A stretch of DNA of 24,023 bases, from NCBI GenBank assembly GCA_023416135.1, contig JAEZIF010000377.1:1-24023 (forward strand), in the 5' to 3' direction. The DNA is from Pseudomonadota bacterium. GTDB taxonomy: Bacteria; Pseudomonadota; Alphaproteobacteria; Reyranellales; Reyranellaceae. Positions 8,832 through 15,922 of the stretch are shown here, in pieces (within the stretch, counting starts at the first letter, position 1; every line of letters starts with the position of its first letter). The position numbers and the translations under genes are program-made. Under the pieces are notes generated by a model. The model worked only from the letters and a program-made list of their open reading frames with translations, searched no databases and was not told the origin of the DNA.

Positions 8832-8863
8832 GCGCGGCCAGGCAAAGGGTGCGTCTCAAGGGC

Positions 8864-9838
8864 TCAGTCCAGATGGCAGGCGACGCGATGGCCGCCGGCG
8901 GTCGAGCGCAGCGCGGGCGTCTCGGAGGCGCAGCGTGGCATGGCGTGCGGGCAGCGGTCGCGGAAGCTGCAGCCGCTGGGCGGCTCGCGGGCATCGGGCA
9001 CGCTGCCCTTGATGGGAAGCGGCGCGCGGCTCTGGTCGGGATCGGGCACCGGCACGGCGGCGACCAGGGCCTTGGTGTAGGGATGGCGCGGCCGGCGCAC
9101 GATCTCCTCGGTCGGCGCGTCTTCGACGACGCGGCCGAGATACATGACCAGGGTGCGCTCGCAGAGGTAACGGACCAGCGCCAGATCATGGGAGATGTAG
9201 ACGGCGGTCAGCCCCATCGTTTCCCGAACCTCGCGAAGCAGCGCCAGAATGCCGGCGCGGACGCTGACATCGAGCATCGACACCGGCTCGTCCGCCACCA
9301 GGAAGCGCGGCCCCAATACGAGGGCGCGCGCCATGACTACGCGCTGGAGCTGGCCACCGCTCAGCTGATGGGGATAGCGGTCGAAGTAGCGGTCGAAGTC
9401 GGCGAGATGCACGCGGCGGAAGGCCGAGGCCACACGATCGGCGTGCTCGGCCTTGTCGATGCCGGCGTTTATCAGGGGCTCGACGACAGCCCGGTAGATC
9501 GTGAAGCGTGGATTGAGCGCGTCGAACGGGTTCTGGAACACGAGCTGCGCCTGGCGGCGGAAGTCGCGCAGCCGCTCGCCGGAAAGGTCGGCGATCGGTG
9601 CGCCGCCGAAGGCGATCGCGCCCCCGGTCGGCTCGACCAGCTTCAGCATCAGGCGGCCCAGCGTGGTCTTGCCGCAGCCAGATTCGCCGACGATGGCCAC
9701 GGCATCGCCGTCGCCGACGTCGAAGGTGACGCCGTCGAGCGCGCGCACGGCCGGATGCACGCCGCGGGCGATCTCGCCCAGCGTGCGCGCCACCGGAAAG
9801 TGCTTCACGACATCGCGAAGCTCGACGAGCGCTGCCAT
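8864..9838 (-). CDS. ABC transporter ATP-binding protein, DppF/OppF type
   Basis: This 324-residue ATPase is the last gene of a dipeptide/oligopeptide/nickel-type importer. It shows Walker A GESGCGKT (residues 51-58), a Q-loop in LVFQNPFDALNPR, signature LSGGQLQRVVMARAL, Walker B FLVADEPVSMLDV and the switch His in YISHDLALV. The C-terminal CSFRDRCPHAMPRC is the cysteine-containing oligopeptide-transporter tail. Its start overlaps the preceding ATPase gene by 34 bases. It should pair with the DppD-type ATPase as a heterodimer. The long N-terminal stretch before Walker A is normal for DppF. Confidence 0.93.
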   Translation of the reverse strand: MAALVELRDVVKHFPVARTLGEIARGVHPAVRALDGVTFDVGDGDAVAIVGESGCGKTTLGRLMLKLVEPTGGAIAFGGAPIADLSGERLRDFRRQAQLVFQNPFDALNPRFTIYRAVVEPLINAGIDKAEHADRVASAFRRVHLADFDRYFDRYPHQLSGGQLQRVVMARALVLGPRFLVADEPVSMLDVSVRAGILALLREVRETMGLTAVYISHDLALVRYLCERTLVMYLGRVVEDAPTEEIVRRPRHPYTKALVAAVPVPDPDQSRAPLPIKGSVPDAREPPSGCSFRDRCPHAMPRCASETPALRSTAGGHRVACHLD

Positions 9839-10812
9839 GTCCTGGGATCCAATGCGGCGGTTCGGAGGGCGTCGGCCTCGCTGTCGCGGCGGCAGGCCGA
9901 ACGGTGGTTGCCGTTGCTGTTCATCGCGGCATCAATGCTGCATGCGGGCTGGGCAAACGGGCAGCGCGGCACGAAGCGGCAGCCCGACAGGGCCTCGCGC
10001 AGATCGGGCGGGCTGCCGGCGATCGGTACCAGCTCCAGCGCGTCCGACAACAGGTCTGGAAAGGCGTTGCGCAGGCCCATCGTGTAGGGGTGGCGTGGCC
10101 GCACAAGCACTTCGCGCACGGGACCGCTTTCGACGACCTGGCCTGCATACATCACCACGACCTCGTCGCAGAGATAGGCGACGACGCTGATGTCGTGCGT
10201 CACCAGCACCATGGAGAGATGCAGGCGCTGCTGAAGGGCTCGCAGCACATCGAGGATCTGGCGCTGGACGATGACGTCGAGCGCGGTCACCGGCTCGTCG
10301 GCCAGCAGCAGGCTGGGCTCCAGGGCCAGCGCGATTGCGATGGCGGCGCGCTGGCGCATGCCGCCGGAGAACTGGTGCGGATAGTCGGCCAGCCGCCGCT
10401 CGCTGAGCCCCACCAGGTCGAACAGCTCGACCGAGCGTGCCCGTGCCGAGGCGCGCGAATGGTTGCCGCGCTTGGTCAGCACCTCGACGAGCTGCGAGCC
10501 CACGGTATACACCGGATCGAGCGAGCTCATGGCGCTTTGCGGCACGTAGGCGATGTCGCGCCAGCGCAGGCGCCGGGTCGTGGCCTCGTCCATCGTCTGG
10601 CCCTTGAACACCACGCGGCCGCCCGCCTGCCGGCCGTTCTCCGCCAGCACGCCCATGATGGCGCGCACGGCCGTGGTCTTGCCGCAGCCCGATTCGCCCA
10701 CCAGTCCGACGATGCGGCCCTCGGGCACGGTGAACGAGGCACCGTCGACCGCACGCGCCGTGCCATCGCGCGTGCTGTATTGGATCTCCAGCCTGTCGAC
10801 CTCGAGGATCAT
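9805..10812 (-). CDS. ABC transporter ATP-binding protein, DppD/OppD type
   Basis: This 335-residue ATPase has Walker A GESGCGKT (residues 39-46), a Q-loop in YVPQSAMSSLDP, signature FSGGMRQRAAIAIAL, Walker B LLLADEPVTALDV, the switch His in VTHDISVV, and a cysteine-containing C-terminal tail CRFVPRCPFAQPAC. I start it at ATG 10812 (MILEVDRL), which matches the usual N-terminus. An in-frame GTG at 10833 would add seven residues and overlap the DppC-type stop, so that start cannot be excluded. It is coupled to both neighbours. Confidence 0.92.
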   Translation of the reverse strand: MILEVDRLEIQYSTRDGTARAVDGASFTVPEGRIVGLVGESGCGKTTAVRAIMGVLAENGRQAGGRVVFKGQTMDEATTRRLRWRDIAYVPQSAMSSLDPVYTVGSQLVEVLTKRGNHSRASARARSVELFDLVGLSERRLADYPHQFSGGMRQRAAIAIALALEPSLLLADEPVTALDVIVQRQILDVLRALQQRLHLSMVLVTHDISVVAYLCDEVVVMYAGQVVESGPVREVLVRPRHPYTMGLRNAFPDLLSDALELVPIAGSPPDLREALSGCRFVPRCPFAQPACSIDAAMNSNGNHRSACRRDSEADALRTAALDPRTWQRSSSFAMS

Positions 10813-10822
10813 CGGCCCACCA

Positions 10823-11737
10823 TCATCGTCCACGCAACCTCGGCATGAAGATCTCCTCGTAGCCGCGGCTGATGAAGAAGCCCGCGACCACGATCAGCAC
10901 GATGCAGATGCCGGGCGGCACGAACCAGGCGTACTGGCCGCGCGACAGCGCCTGCGAGGCGAAGGCGTCCTGCAGCATCATGCCCCACGACACGCTGGAC
11001 GAATCGCCGAAGCCGAGGAAGCTGACGCTGGCCTCGGTGATGATGGCCCAGCCGATGGCGATGGCGGCGTAGACGAAGCTGAGCGGCAGGATGTTGGGCG
11101 CAATGTGGACGAACAGGATGCGCCACGCGCTGGCGCCGGTGACGCGCGCAGCCTCGACATAGGCGCGCTCACGCAAGGTCAGCACCTGGCTCCGGATGAC
11201 GCGAGCCGAGTTCGGCCACAACAGCAGCGCGACGGCGAGCACGATGTTGGAGGTGCTCGCGCCCAGGAAGCCGGTCAGCACGATGACGAAGGGCAGGAAG
11301 GGGAGGCTGAGCGCCATGTCGGCGATGCGCATCAGCACCGCATCGGTCGTGCCGCCGAAGTAGCCCGCGACCAGGCCGACAATCGTGCCCACCGTGGCGA
11401 CGATGATGGCGGCGGACAGGCCGACCGCGAGTGCACTCCTGGTGCCGTAGACGAGCTGGGCATAGATGTCGCGGCCGAGGTTGGTCGTGCCCAGCGGGAA
11501 TTCGGCACCGGGCGGCACGTTGGCCGCGAGCTTGCCTGTCTTGGTGAACAGGATCTCCATCGGGTCGATGGGTGCGAGCTGGTCGGCGAACAGGGCCACC
11601 AGGGCGAACAGCAGGTAGATCAGAACGCCCGCGAAGGCGAACGGATCCCTGAGCGGCATCGCCACCATGCGCCGCAGGACCGGCGGCAGCGACCGGTCCG
11701 AGCGTGCGGGGGGCACGGGCTCAGCCCTTTCGGCCAT
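10823..11737 (-). CDS. ABC permease, DppC type
   Basis: This 304-residue inner-membrane permease has a hydrophilic N-terminal tail followed by a first membrane segment (FAGVLIYLLFALVALFA) and further hydrophobic segments. FPLGTTNLGRDIYAQLVYGTR is the typical DppC motif after the first membrane segment. The EAA loop is RERAYVEAARVTGASAWRIL followed by FVHIAPNILP. Its start overlaps the DppB-type gene by 17 bases. It forms the channel with the DppB-type protein. Confidence 0.93.
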   Translation of the reverse strand: MAERAEPVPPARSDRSLPPVLRRMVAMPLRDPFAFAGVLIYLLFALVALFADQLAPIDPMEILFTKTGKLAANVPPGAEFPLGTTNLGRDIYAQLVYGTRSALAVGLSAAIIVATVGTIVGLVAGYFGGTTDAVLMRIADMALSLPFLPFVIVLTGFLGASTSNIVLAVALLLWPNSARVIRSQVLTLRERAYVEAARVTGASAWRILFVHIAPNILPLSFVYAAIAIGWAIITEASVSFLGFGDSSSVSWGMMLQDAFASQALSRGQYAWFVPPGICIVLIVVAGFFISRGYEEIFMPRLRGR

Positions 11738-12698
11738 GGCTCACCCGCGGGTCGAGGACCATATAGAGAAGGTCGGCGACGAAGTTCATCAACGCCAGCA
11801 CCAGCGCGATCATCAGGAAGGCGCCTTGCGCCAGGGGATAGTCGTGAACTGAGACGGCCTGCACCAGGAGGCGGCCTATGCCGGGCCAGCTGAACACGGT
11901 TTCGATCACGACGTTGCCGCCCATCGACAGGCCGACGCCCAGCGCAAAGGCGGTGACTACCGGCAGGAGCGCGTTGCGCGCGGCATGGCCGATGACGATG
12001 CGCCATTCGCTCAACCCCTTCATGCGCGCCATGGTGACGAACTCCTCGTGCATCACCTCCAGCATGTTGGAGCGCATCAGGAGCAGCGGCAGGCCCTGCA
12101 GGTAGAGAGCGAGCGTCAGCACCGGCAGGGCGAGGTGGTGGAGGTAGTCCAGGGAGAAGATGCGGTCCCAGTTGTTCGAGTAGGCCAGGCCCGGGCTGCT
12201 GGCGCCGCCCGACGGGAACCAGCCGGCGTTGAACGACAGCACGGCGAGCAGCACCATGCCGATCCAGAATTCAGGCGCCGCACGGGTCGCCAGCACGGCC
12301 GGCACGGCGGCGCGCTCGATCCAGCTGCCGCGCTTCCAGGCGAGCCAGGCGCCGGCCAGGACGCCGAAGATGTAGGCGATGATCAGCGAGGTGAGGGTGA
12401 GGATCACCGAGTTCGGCAGCACTTCCAGCAGGATGGTCATGACCGGCCGTCGCTGGAAGAAGGAAAGTCCCATCTCGCCCTGCAGCAGATTGGCGAGATA
12501 GATGAAGTATTGCTGCCACATCGGCTTATCGAGGCCGAACTGCTCCAGCATGGCCTGCTGCTGGTCGGCGTTCAGGTTCTCGTTGATGAAGGCGGCGAGC
12601 GGCGTGCCCGGCATCAGCCGGAACATGAAGAACAGGAGGGTGGTGACGGCCAGCAACGCCAGCGCGTTGTGCGTGAAACGCTCGAGGACGAGCCTCAT
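11721..12698 (-). CDS. ABC permease, DppB type
   Basis: This 325-residue permease opens with LALLAVTTLLFFMFRLMPGT, the standard DppB first segment ending in RLMPG-P, and continues with GLDKPMWQQY, GEMGLSF, RAAPEFWIGM and the EAA loop EEFVTMARMKGLSEWRIVIG. The C-terminal GNVVIETVFSWPGIGRLL and VLDPRVSHG are family hallmarks. The ATG at 12698 lies inside one arm of a long inverted repeat (12696-12762). GGAGG sits 11 bases upstream inside a small hairpin, so initiation may be damped relative to the upstream binding-protein gene. Confidence 0.93.
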   Translation of the reverse strand: MRLVLERFTHNALALLAVTTLLFFMFRLMPGTPLAAFINENLNADQQQAMLEQFGLDKPMWQQYFIYLANLLQGEMGLSFFQRRPVMTILLEVLPNSVILTLTSLIIAYIFGVLAGAWLAWKRGSWIERAAVPAVLATRAAPEFWIGMVLLAVLSFNAGWFPSGGASSPGLAYSNNWDRIFSLDYLHHLALPVLTLALYLQGLPLLLMRSNMLEVMHEEFVTMARMKGLSEWRIVIGHAARNALLPVVTAFALGVGLSMGGNVVIETVFSWPGIGRLLVQAVSVHDYPLAQGAFLMIALVLALMNFVADLLYMVLDPRVSHGRKG

Positions 12699-12762
12699 TG
12701 GAACGCGGACCTCCGGGTCCGCTCATGCTCATGATGCGGACCTGGAGGTCCGCGCTCCAATG
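12696..12762. repeat. Paired palindromes (REP/BIME-like) covering the DppB-type start
   Basis: A 27-base arm at 12696-12722 matches the reverse complement of 12736-12762 at 25 of 27 positions, with a 13-base spacer. Each arm also contains its own hairpin: GCGGACC-TCCG-GGTCCGC on the left and GCGGACC-TGGA-GGTCCGC on the right, both with 7-bp stems and 4-base loops. Two inverted copies of a small palindrome are the hallmark of bacterial interspersed mosaic elements. The element lies between the binding-protein stop (12774) and the permease, and it contains the permease ATG and its GGAGG. Confidence 0.8.
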
Positions 12763-12773
12763 AGAGCATCATC

Positions 12774-14435
12774 CTACTCCGTCGCCAGCTTCTCTTGCTT
12801 GCCGGCCGGGTAGTAGAGCTTGCCGCCGACCACGCGGTAGCCGGCCTCCTGTAGGATCTTCTTGGCCTCGGCGAGACCAGTCTTCAGGTTGTCGACTGCG
12901 GGATCATGCCAGAAGCTCAGCACCGGCGAGACGTGGCTGTTGGCCGGGATGGCGTAGTCCTGCCAGGCCGCGCTCACCATCAGCCGGCGATCGATGGCGG
13001 CCGACAGCGCGCGCCGGAACTTCGCGTCGTCGAACGGCGCGCGACGGTTGTTGAAGGCCACGTACTCGAAGCCGATATCGACCTCGCTGCGGATGGCGAT
13101 GTCCGGATTCTCCTTGGCGAACTTTACCAGCACCTCCGCGTCGCCGCCGAACATGCCCAAAAAGTTGATCTCGCCGCGCTTCAGCATGCCGAGCGTGGCC
13201 TCGGCGTTGGGCACGATGCGCATGATCCAGCGATCGACCTTGGGCGCCTGGAAATGGTCGCCGAAGCGCTCCAGCAGGATCTCCTCGTTGGGCTTCCAGC
13301 GCACCATCTTGAACGGCCCCGAGCCGACATGGCTCGGCTCCTTGAGCTGCTCGGCGGTCTCCGGCTTGCCGGCAAGGTCCTTCAGCACCGGCTCCCAGAT
13401 GTGCTTGGGGATCAGGTTGATCTTGGCCAGCGACGCCGTGAGGAACGTCGTGTTGGTCTGTTTCAGGGTGAAGCGCAGCGTCTGCTCGCCGGTCTTCTCG
13501 ATCGAGGCGATGTCGGTGACGAAAGGCTTGTACATCGGCGCCTTGTCGCCGGCCGGCGCCTGGAAGGAGAAGATGACGTCGTCCAGCGTCACCGGCTTGC
13601 CGTCATGCCACTTCATGCCGCTGCGCATCTTGACGTCGAGGGTCTTGTCGTCGACCCAGGCGACGCTCTCGGCCGCCCAAGGCTGCGGCATGCCGTCGGG
13701 TCCGATGCGCATCACGCGGTCCCACACCAGGTCAGTGATCCAGCTGTCGACTGCACCGCCGATATAGAGCGGGTTGGTGGCGTTGATCACCTCGTTGCTG
13801 TTGATGATCAGGTCCTTCTGCGCGCCGATCGGCTCGATCTTGAGGAACGTCCAGATGTTGCGGATGCCGATGCCGCTCTGGTTGACGACCGTGTCCTCCT
13901 TGAACACCGCCTTGTTGAAAGCGAGCGCGTACTTCGGGTGCACCAGGAAGGCCTGCGGCTGGTCGCGGTCGATGATCTTCTGCATCTCGAAGGCGGTCTT
14001 GCGCCGCTCCTCGCGATCGAGCTGGGTGCGCTGCTTCTCGGCGAGCCTGTCGTATTCGGGATTGAGGTAGCCGATGAAGTTGTAGCCCTTCTCGGCGTAG
14101 GTCGAGTGGTAGAGGCTGTAGAGGAACTCGTCGGGATCGGAGCGCTCGGGCCGGCCGACCATGCGCCACATGGTGACGTCCCACTTGTCGCGGCTGAACC
14201 AGATGAGCTGGGTCTGCTGCTGGCGCTGCAGGGGCTTGACCTCGACGTCCAGTCCGAGTTGACGCCATTGCTGGGCGATGAGCTGGGCCGCCTGATAGCT
14301 CTGGGGCAGGGCGGCCTGCGGCCAGGAATAGAGATTGAGCTTGCGCACTTTCTCGGTCGGGCCTTGAGCGAACGCCGTGGTCGCCAAAGACAAGGCGGCC
14401 AGGCCGCACGCTGCGGCTGAAATCAGTTTCTTCAT
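12774..14435 (-). CDS. Dipeptide/oligopeptide-type substrate-binding protein with circularly permuted order
   Basis: This 553-residue periplasmic binding protein (SBP_bac_5/DppA family) has a clear Sec signal (MKK, hydrophobic core, cleavage after AFA at 21-23). The segment order is reversed from the family. Residues about 31-200 correspond to the C-terminal third of DppA: AQLIAQQWRQLGLDVEV, KWDVTMWRM, DPDEFLYSLYHS, YNFIGYLNPEYDRL, RKTAFEMQKIIDRDQP. Residues about 205-553 correspond to the N-terminal two thirds: NPLYIGG, PWAAESVAWVDDKTL, KWHDGKPVTLDDVIFSF (275-291), VGSGPFKMVRW, FRRALSAAIDRR and AEAKKILQEAGY. The chain stops at KLYYPAGKQEKLATE, exactly where a normal homologue would continue into the segment found here at the N-terminus. 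ATG 14435 follows AAGGGAGG and overlaps the upstream monooxygenase stop (ATGA). The ligand is unknown. Confidence 0.88.
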   Translation of the reverse strand: MKKLISAAACGLAALSLATTAFAQGPTEKVRKLNLYSWPQAALPQSYQAAQLIAQQWRQLGLDVEVKPLQRQQQTQLIWFSRDKWDVTMWRMVGRPERSDPDEFLYSLYHSTYAEKGYNFIGYLNPEYDRLAEKQRTQLDREERRKTAFEMQKIIDRDQPQAFLVHPKYALAFNKAVFKEDTVVNQSGIGIRNIWTFLKIEPIGAQKDLIINSNEVINATNPLYIGGAVDSWITDLVWDRVMRIGPDGMPQPWAAESVAWVDDKTLDVKMRSGMKWHDGKPVTLDDVIFSFQAPAGDKAPMYKPFVTDIASIEKTGEQTLRFTLKQTNTTFLTASLAKINLIPKHIWEPVLKDLAGKPETAEQLKEPSHVGSGPFKMVRWKPNEEILLERFGDHFQAPKVDRWIMRIVPNAEATLGMLKRGEINFLGMFGGDAEVLVKFAKENPDIAIRSEVDIGFEYVAFNNRRAPFDDAKFRRALSAAIDRRLMVSAAWQDYAIPANSHVSPVLSFWHDPAVDNLKTGLAEAKKILQEAGYRVVGGKLYYPAGKQEKLATE

Positions 14436-15805
14436 GACGCCTCCCTTGCCAGGGCTTCCCTTGCCTGGCGCGTGTATCGATTCTCCGGAACGCGTAAGCC
14501 CAAATGGTCTCGCAGGGTGGTGCCCTGGTACTCGGTGCGGAAGATTCCGCGGCGCTGCAGCTCGGGCACGACCAGGCGGCAGAAATCCTCGAACGGCTTG
14601 GGATAGTAGTTGCAGACGACGTTGAAGCCGTCGGCCGCCTCTTCCTTCAGCCACTTCTCCATTTCATCGGCCATGTATTCGGGTGTGCCGACCAGCACGC
14701 GATGGCCGGTGCCGGCCGCGGTGTGGCGCGCGATCTGGCGCAGGGTCATGCTGTTCTCGCGCGCGGTGCGCACGACCAGCGCCTGGCGAGCCTTCGCGGC
14801 GTTGCTCGGCGGCAGCTCGGGCAGGGGGCCGTCGAGCGGAAACTTGCTCAGATCCAGCCCGCCCGAGATGTGCGACAGCGACTGCAGCGCCACGTCGTCG
14901 GGCATCAGTGACTGCAGGTATTCGTAGTTCTCGCGCGCGTCCTCCATGGTGCGGCCGAGCACCGGAGTGAGGCCAGGCATGATCTTGATGTCGTCCGGCC
15001 CGCGGCCGTAGCGTGCCGCGCGGCTCTTGATGTCGGCATAGAAGGCTTTCGCCTCGTCGATCCTGGTCTGTGCCGTGAACACGACGTCGGCGGTGCGGGC
15101 GGCGAGTTCGCGGCCGGCCTCGGAGGAGCCCGCCTGCGCCACCACCGGCCAGCCCTGCGGCGAGCGCGTGATGTTGAGGGGGCCCTTGACCTTGAAGTGC
15201 TTGCCGACGTGGTCGAGGAAATGGACCTTGTCGCGGTCCATGTAGATGCCGGTCTTCTTGTCGCGCAGCAGGCCGCCGTCTTCCCAGCTGTCCCACAGGC
15301 CGGTGACGACCTCGTAGAACTCGGCAGCGCGCTCGTAGCGGTCGGCATGGGCGAGGTGCTCGTCGAAGCCGAAATTCTCCGATTCGTCCTCGATCTGCGA
15401 GGTGACCAGGTTCCAGCCCGCGCGGCCGCCGCTGATATGGTCGATCGAGGCGAAGCGGCGGGCGATGTTATAGGGCTCGTTGTAGGTCGTGGTCGCCGTC
15501 GCCACCAGGCCGATGCGGCCGGTCACCATGGCCAGCGCCGCAAGCGTCGCCGTCGGCTCGAGCTTGACGGTGCGCGAAAGCTTGGCGCGCGTGCGTTCAC
15601 CGCGGGCGAGGGCGCGGCTGCCGGCCACGCCGACCGTGTCCTGGAAGAAGATGGTGTCGAACTTGGCGGCCTCGGCGACCTGGGTGATGTGAGCGTAACC
15701 CTGAAAGTCCATGTCGTAGGTCGGCACGGCGTCGGGGTGGCGCCAGCCCGCCAGATGGTTGCCCGGCACGCTGAAGAAGCCGCCGAGTCGGAGTTGGCGG
15801 GTCAT
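14432..15805 (-). CDS. NtaA/SnaA/DszA-family FMNH2-dependent monooxygenase (copy 1)
   Basis: This 457-residue luciferase-like monooxygenase resembles the two-component oxygenases that use reduced FMN from a separate reductase to cleave C-N or C-S bonds. Family text includes LGGFFSVPGNHLAGWRHPDA at the N-terminus, FDTIFFQDTVG, NEPYNIARRFASIDHISGG, RAGWNLVTSQ, GPLNITRSPQGWPVVAQAGS and GTPEYMADEMEKWLKE. GGAGG lies 6 bases before ATG 15805. The stop overlaps the start of the binding-protein gene, so this enzyme and its presumed importer are made together. It is clearly related along its whole length to the next gene upstream (15923-17311). The substrate is unknown; association with a peptide-type importer fits a small N- or S-containing organic compound. 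Confidence 0.92.
   Translation of the reverse strand: MTRQLRLGGFFSVPGNHLAGWRHPDAVPTYDMDFQGYAHITQVAEAAKFDTIFFQDTVGVAGSRALARGERTRAKLSRTVKLEPTATLAALAMVTGRIGLVATATTTYNEPYNIARRFASIDHISGGRAGWNLVTSQIEDESENFGFDEHLAHADRYERAAEFYEVVTGLWDSWEDGGLLRDKKTGIYMDRDKVHFLDHVGKHFKVKGPLNITRSPQGWPVVAQAGSSEAGRELAARTADVVFTAQTRIDEAKAFYADIKSRAARYGRGPDDIKIMPGLTPVLGRTMEDARENYEYLQSLMPDDVALQSLSHISGGLDLSKFPLDGPLPELPPSNAAKARQALVVRTARENSMTLRQIARHTAAGTGHRVLVGTPEYMADEMEKWLKEEAADGFNVVCNYYPKPFEDFCRLVVPELQRRGIFRTEYQGTTLRDHLGLRVPENRYTRQAREALAREAS
14440..14447 (-). promoter_or_regulatory. Shine-Dalgarno AAGGGAGG for the binding-protein gene
   Basis: On the minus strand AAGGGAGG lies 4 bases before ATG 14435, inside the 3' end of the upstream monooxygenase gene. 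It decides the start against longer in-frame readings that reach 14654, and it makes a proper signal peptide the N-terminus. Confidence 0.75.
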
Positions 15806-15826
15806 CGCTTGCCTCCGACATCAAAA

Positions 15827-15897
15827 CTGTCACCCCGAGCGAAGCGAGGGGCCTTTAAGGCCGCAGGAAAGGTCCCTCGCTTCGCTCGGGATGACAG
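15827..15897. repeat. 29-bp imperfect inverted repeat between the two monooxygenase genes
   Basis: The left arm 15827-15855 matches the reverse complement of 15869-15897 at 27 of 29 positions, with a 13-base spacer. Each arm contains CCGAGCGAAGCGAGG, a motif I recall from dispersed intergenic repeats in many bacteria. It lies in the 117-base gap between the two monooxygenase genes of one operon. It lacks a trailing T run, so it reads as a dispersed palindromic repeat or mRNA-processing hairpin rather than a classic terminator. Confidence 0.8.
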
Positions 15898-15922
15898 CGG
15901 GGTCTGGATCGGGCATCCACGG

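Noticed and set aside
12723..12735. CRISPR-like or mobile-element ends around the repeat
   Set aside because: There are only two inverted arms with one short spacer and no transposase, so it fits a REP/BIME-like element and not an array or insertion sequence.
13823..13836. The binding protein is two fused incomplete genes, or an assembly chimera
   Set aside because: The two segments together make one complete family domain with no duplicated or missing part, behind one signal peptide. That fits circular permutation better, though read data were not available.
12906..14420. A long plus-strand open frame opposite the permuted binding protein
   Set aside because: No domain is recognisable and the minus-strand gene has a signal peptide, a ribosome-binding site and family motifs throughout.
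15827..15897. Rho-independent terminator between the monooxygenase genes
   Set aside because: There is no U-rich tail after the hairpin on either strand, the genes on both sides run in one direction, and the sequence looks like a dispersed repeat.
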